Shown here piece by piece: positions 7,515-9,875 of a stretch of DNA of 9,875 nucleotides. The DNA lies in the NCBI GenBank assembly GCA_025455285.1, contig JALOMU010000024.1, forward strand, positions 1-9,875. Reading direction: 5' to 3'. A program made the translations under genes and the position numbers. The DNA comes from Flavihumibacter sp. (lineage in GTDB: Bacteria > Bacteroidota > Bacteroidia > Chitinophagales > Chitinophagaceae). Numbering within the stretch: position 1 is the first letter of the stretch; the number at the start of each line of letters is the position of its first letter. The notes below the pieces were generated by a model. The model searched no databases. It saw only the letters and a list, made by a program, of their open reading frames with translations, and was not told the origin of the DNA.

Positions 7515-8800
7515 GTACGATAACTACGATTAAAGATAAAGCACAAGAACTGGGAGCTGCTACACAGGATGCCCTGCAACCTGTGCGCGCCGCAGCACTG
7601 GCAGCTTTTAACCAGTTGGGTGTACCTGCCGTGAAACACGAAGAATGGAAATATACCCGGATCAGTCAGCTGTTTAATCAATCTTACCAATTAGGCGTTG
7701 ACCTTTCCAATACGGATGCTACCTGGCAGACTTTTCGTTTGCCTGAATATGAAACGGCAAACGAACTGGTATTCATCAATGGAGTATACAATCCAGCAGT
7801 TTCTACGGTTCGGTCAGCAGGATTGGTTGTATTGCCACTGGAAGAAGCAGCAAAGGGTGAGTATGCGCAGGTTGTAAGTAAACACCTTGGGCATAGTGGT
7901 AAGTACATGAAGGATGGAATCAATGCATTGAATGCATCTTTCCTGGTGGGAGCTGTATTTATTGGCGTGAATCGTTCCACTGAAATTGAGCATCCGGTAT
8001 ATATTTATAATATTACCGATGGTCGCGCTGGTAACGTATTTGCACAACCGAGAACACTGGTACATGTTGCGGCCAACGCAGGTGTGGTAATGGTTGAAAC
8101 TTATGGCAGCATTGGGGTAGCAGATCATTTTACCAACCAGGTAATGGAAGTTGTTGTGGAGCAGGATGCCCGCGTAGAATATTACAAGGTTCAGAATGAT
8201 AGCAATCGTTCCAGCCTGGTAAGTACCACGCATTTCCGGCAGGTAGGTAAGAGTTATGTACATGCAGTTACCATTTCACTGAATGGTGCGATGGTGCGGA
8301 ATAACCTGAACATGGTGATGGAAGCAGAACATTGTGATTCCAACATGTTTGGTTTGTATTTCACTTCCGGTTCCTGTCACGTAGATAACCATACCATCGT
8401 AGACAATGCCAAACCTCATTGCCTGAGTAATGAATACTACAAAGGAATACTCGACGGTTCTTCTACCGGCGTATTCAATGGTAAGATCTTTGTTCAGCAG
8501 GATGCGCAGAAAATCAATGCCTTCCAGTCGAATAAGAATATTCTTCTGTCAGATACTGCTAACGTTTACACCAAACCGCAGCTGGAAATTTTTGCAGACG
8601 ATGTGAAATGTTCGCATGGTTGTACGGTTGGAAGGCTCGATGAAGAAGGACTTTTTTATCTCCGTTCCCGCGGTGTAACAGAAGCAAGTGCGAAATCGTT
8701 GCTTCTGCATGCTTTTGCGATTGATATTCTTGACCAGATCCGTCACGATGCTCTTCGTACTTATGTAGACCAACTTATTTCTGAACGTTTAGGAACTTAA
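7511..8800 (+). CDS. sufD: Fe-S cluster assembly protein SufD
   Basis: SufD is the SufB paralogue that pairs with it in the SufBC2D complex and is needed for iron entry and cluster formation. The protein has 429 residues, typical for SufD. The N-terminal helical part contains the family segment HEEWKYTR (43-50). The middle is a beta-helix, and the C-terminal FADDVKCSHGCTVGRLDEE motif (361-379) carries His369, equivalent by motif to E. coli His360 at the SufB-SufD interface. Cys371 follows this histidine where, from memory, E. coli SufD has alanine (SHGATVG); I read this as natural variation. The RSRGV segment and the C-terminal helices are also typical. The ATG is fixed by the ATGA overlap with sufC, and sufS begins one base after the stop. 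Confidence 0.97.
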   Translation: MSTITTIKDKAQELGAATQDALQPVRAAALAAFNQLGVPAVKHEEWKYTRISQLFNQSYQLGVDLSNTDATWQTFRLPEYETANELVFINGVYNPAVSTVRSAGLVVLPLEEAAKGEYAQVVSKHLGHSGKYMKDGINALNASFLVGAVFIGVNRSTEIEHPVYIYNITDGRAGNVFAQPRTLVHVAANAGVVMVETYGSIGVADHFTNQVMEVVVEQDARVEYYKVQNDSNRSSLVSTTHFRQVGKSYVHAVTISLNGAMVRNNLNMVMEAEHCDSNMFGLYFTSGSCHVDNHTIVDNAKPHCLSNEYYKGILDGSSTGVFNGKIFVQQDAQKINAFQSNKNILLSDTANVYTKPQLEIFADDVKCSHGCTVGRLDEEGLFYLRSRGVTEASAKSLLLHAFAIDILDQIRHDALRTYVDQLISERLGT

Positions 8801-8801
8801 T

Positions 8802-9875
8802 ATGGAAACGCTTACCCGATCTGAACTGTTATTTGATGTGGACTCCATTCGAGAGGAATTTCCAATTCTTAAACGAATGGTAAAAGGAAAACCATTGGTC
8901 TACCTGGATAATGCAGCTACCACCCAGAAACCGCTTGCAGTGATTGAAGGGTTAACGCGTTACTATTCAGAATACAATGCGAATATCCACAGAGGTATTC
9001 ACAGCCTCGCCGAGGAAGCTACAGCTGCATTTGAAGCAAGCCGGGATGCAGTGAAAGAATTTATCGGAGCTGCCCACCGGGAAGAGATCATCTTCACCAG
9101 GGGTGCTACTGAGGCGATCAACCTGGTTGCTTATACCTGGGCACGTAAGTTTGTAGGAACCGGTGATGAAATCCTTGTTTCCGGCATGGAGCACCACAGC
9201 AACATAGTTCCCTGGCAGATCATTGCGGAAGAGAAGGGCGCTAAAGTGGTTCCGATTCCGGTGTTGGAAGATGGAACCCTGGATATGGAAGCCTTTCAGC
9301 GCTTACTCACGGAGAAAACAAAACTGGTGGCCATTGTTCATGCATCCAATTCATTGGGAACCATCAATCCGGTGAACTATATAGTAACGCAGGCACATGC
9401 AATAGGCGCTAAAGTATTGGTGGATGGATCCCAATCGGCTGTTCATCTGCCGATTGATGTGCAGGATATCGATTGCGATTTCTTTGTATTCTCCGGACAT
9501 AAAGTGTATGGTCCAACCGGTTCCGGCGCACTTTATGGAAAAAAAGCCCTGCTGGAAGCCATGCCGGTATTTCATGGGGGAGGAGAGATGATCAAAGAAG
9601 TGTCCTTCGACAAAACAACCTACAACGAATTACCCTACAAATACGAAGCAGGTACACCAAACATAGCTGATACAGTGGCGTTAAAATTTGCCCTGGATTT
9701 TGTAAACGGGATCGGCAAGGAAAAAATCCATCAGTATGAGCAGGGTTTGCTTGTATATGCTACGGATGCATTGGAACAGATTAAAGGTTTGCGAATAATC
9801 GGAAAAGCACCTGAAAAAACAAGTGTGCTTTCATTTGTCGTGGAAGGTGTACATCCGCAGGATTTGGGTATTCTG
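8802..9875 (+). CDS. sufS: Cysteine desulfurase SufS (3' end outside window)
   Basis: The frame runs from ATG 8802 to the window end without a stop, giving 358 residues of a protein usually about 405 long. SufS is a PLP-dependent class V aminotransferase-fold enzyme that removes sulfur from L-cysteine, yielding alanine and a persulfide, and passes it through a SufE or SufU partner to SufBCD. Visible landmarks are YLDNAATTQKP (34-44), NANIHRGIHSLAE (59-71), FTRGATEAINLVA (98-110), MEHHSNIVPWQ (129-139) and VDGSQSAVH (207-215). PLP-binding Lys234 lies in FSGHKVYGPTG, and the YEAGTPNIAD segment (281-290) follows. The set marks a group II desulfurase (SufS/CsdA) rather than IscS. The active-site cysteine, in the RTGHHCAQP-type motif, is expected about a dozen residues past the window end, so it cannot be confirmed. 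The start lies one base after the sufD stop. Confidence 0.96.
   Translation, partial: METLTRSELLFDVDSIREEFPILKRMVKGKPLVYLDNAATTQKPLAVIEGLTRYYSEYNANIHRGIHSLAEEATAAFEASRDAVKEFIGAAHREEIIFTRGATEAINLVAYTWARKFVGTGDEILVSGMEHHSNIVPWQIIAEEKGAKVVPIPVLEDGTLDMEAFQRLLTEKTKLVAIVHASNSLGTINPVNYIVTQAHAIGAKVLVDGSQSAVHLPIDVQDIDCDFFVFSGHKVYGPTGSGALYGKKALLEAMPVFHGGGEMIKEVSFDKTTYNELPYKYEAGTPNIADTVALKFALDFVNGIGKEKIHQYEQGLLVYATDALEQIKGLRIIGKAPEKTSVLSFVVEGVHPQDLGIL

Noticed and set aside
7814..8263. 149-codon open frame on the - strand inside sufD.
   Set aside because: It is antisense to conserved SufD sequence, and its composition and lack of motifs fit a shadow frame.

Overview
The window looks like chromosomal DNA of a Bacteroidota bacterium, probably the Chitinophaga/Niastella side of the phylum. 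The evidence is moderate GC, a TAnnTTTG-type promoter element in front of sufB, start codons without clear Shine-Dalgarno sequences, secreted DUF3857/transglutaminase-like proteins in tandem, and a compact sufB-C-D-S operon. The assignment is inference from gene content. No mobile elements, CRISPR arrays, tRNAs or rRNAs were seen.

Left part (1-3482, + strand): two overlapping genes for DUF3857/transglutaminase-fold proteins. The first is cut by the window edge and keeps an apparent Cys-His-Asp catalytic triad. The second is complete, has a signal peptide, and appears to have lost all three catalytic residues, which suggests a pseudoenzyme beside an active relative.

Middle (3513-5057, - strand): a membrane-bound PAS sensor histidine kinase with all catalytic boxes intact and no response regulator next to it. 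It converges on the DUF3857 pair across 30 bp, with a small hairpin over the junction. It diverges from the suf operon across a 225-bp intergenic region.

Right part (5283-9875, + strand): sufB, sufC, sufD and the first 358 codons of sufS, tightly packed (30 bp gap, 4 bp overlap, 1 bp gap). SufB, SufC and SufD form the Fe-S cluster scaffold complex with its ATPase. SufS supplies sulfur from cysteine. The sufS 3' end, including the expected active-site cysteine, lies beyond the window.

The least expected signals are non-coding. The kinase/sufB intergenic region holds a perfect 10-6-10 inverted repeat just upstream of the likely -7 element of the suf promoter, and a separate near-perfect 20-bp palindrome 56 bp further upstream. 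Both look like protein binding sites. The genes themselves belong to known families, and I do not see an undescribed multi-gene system here.
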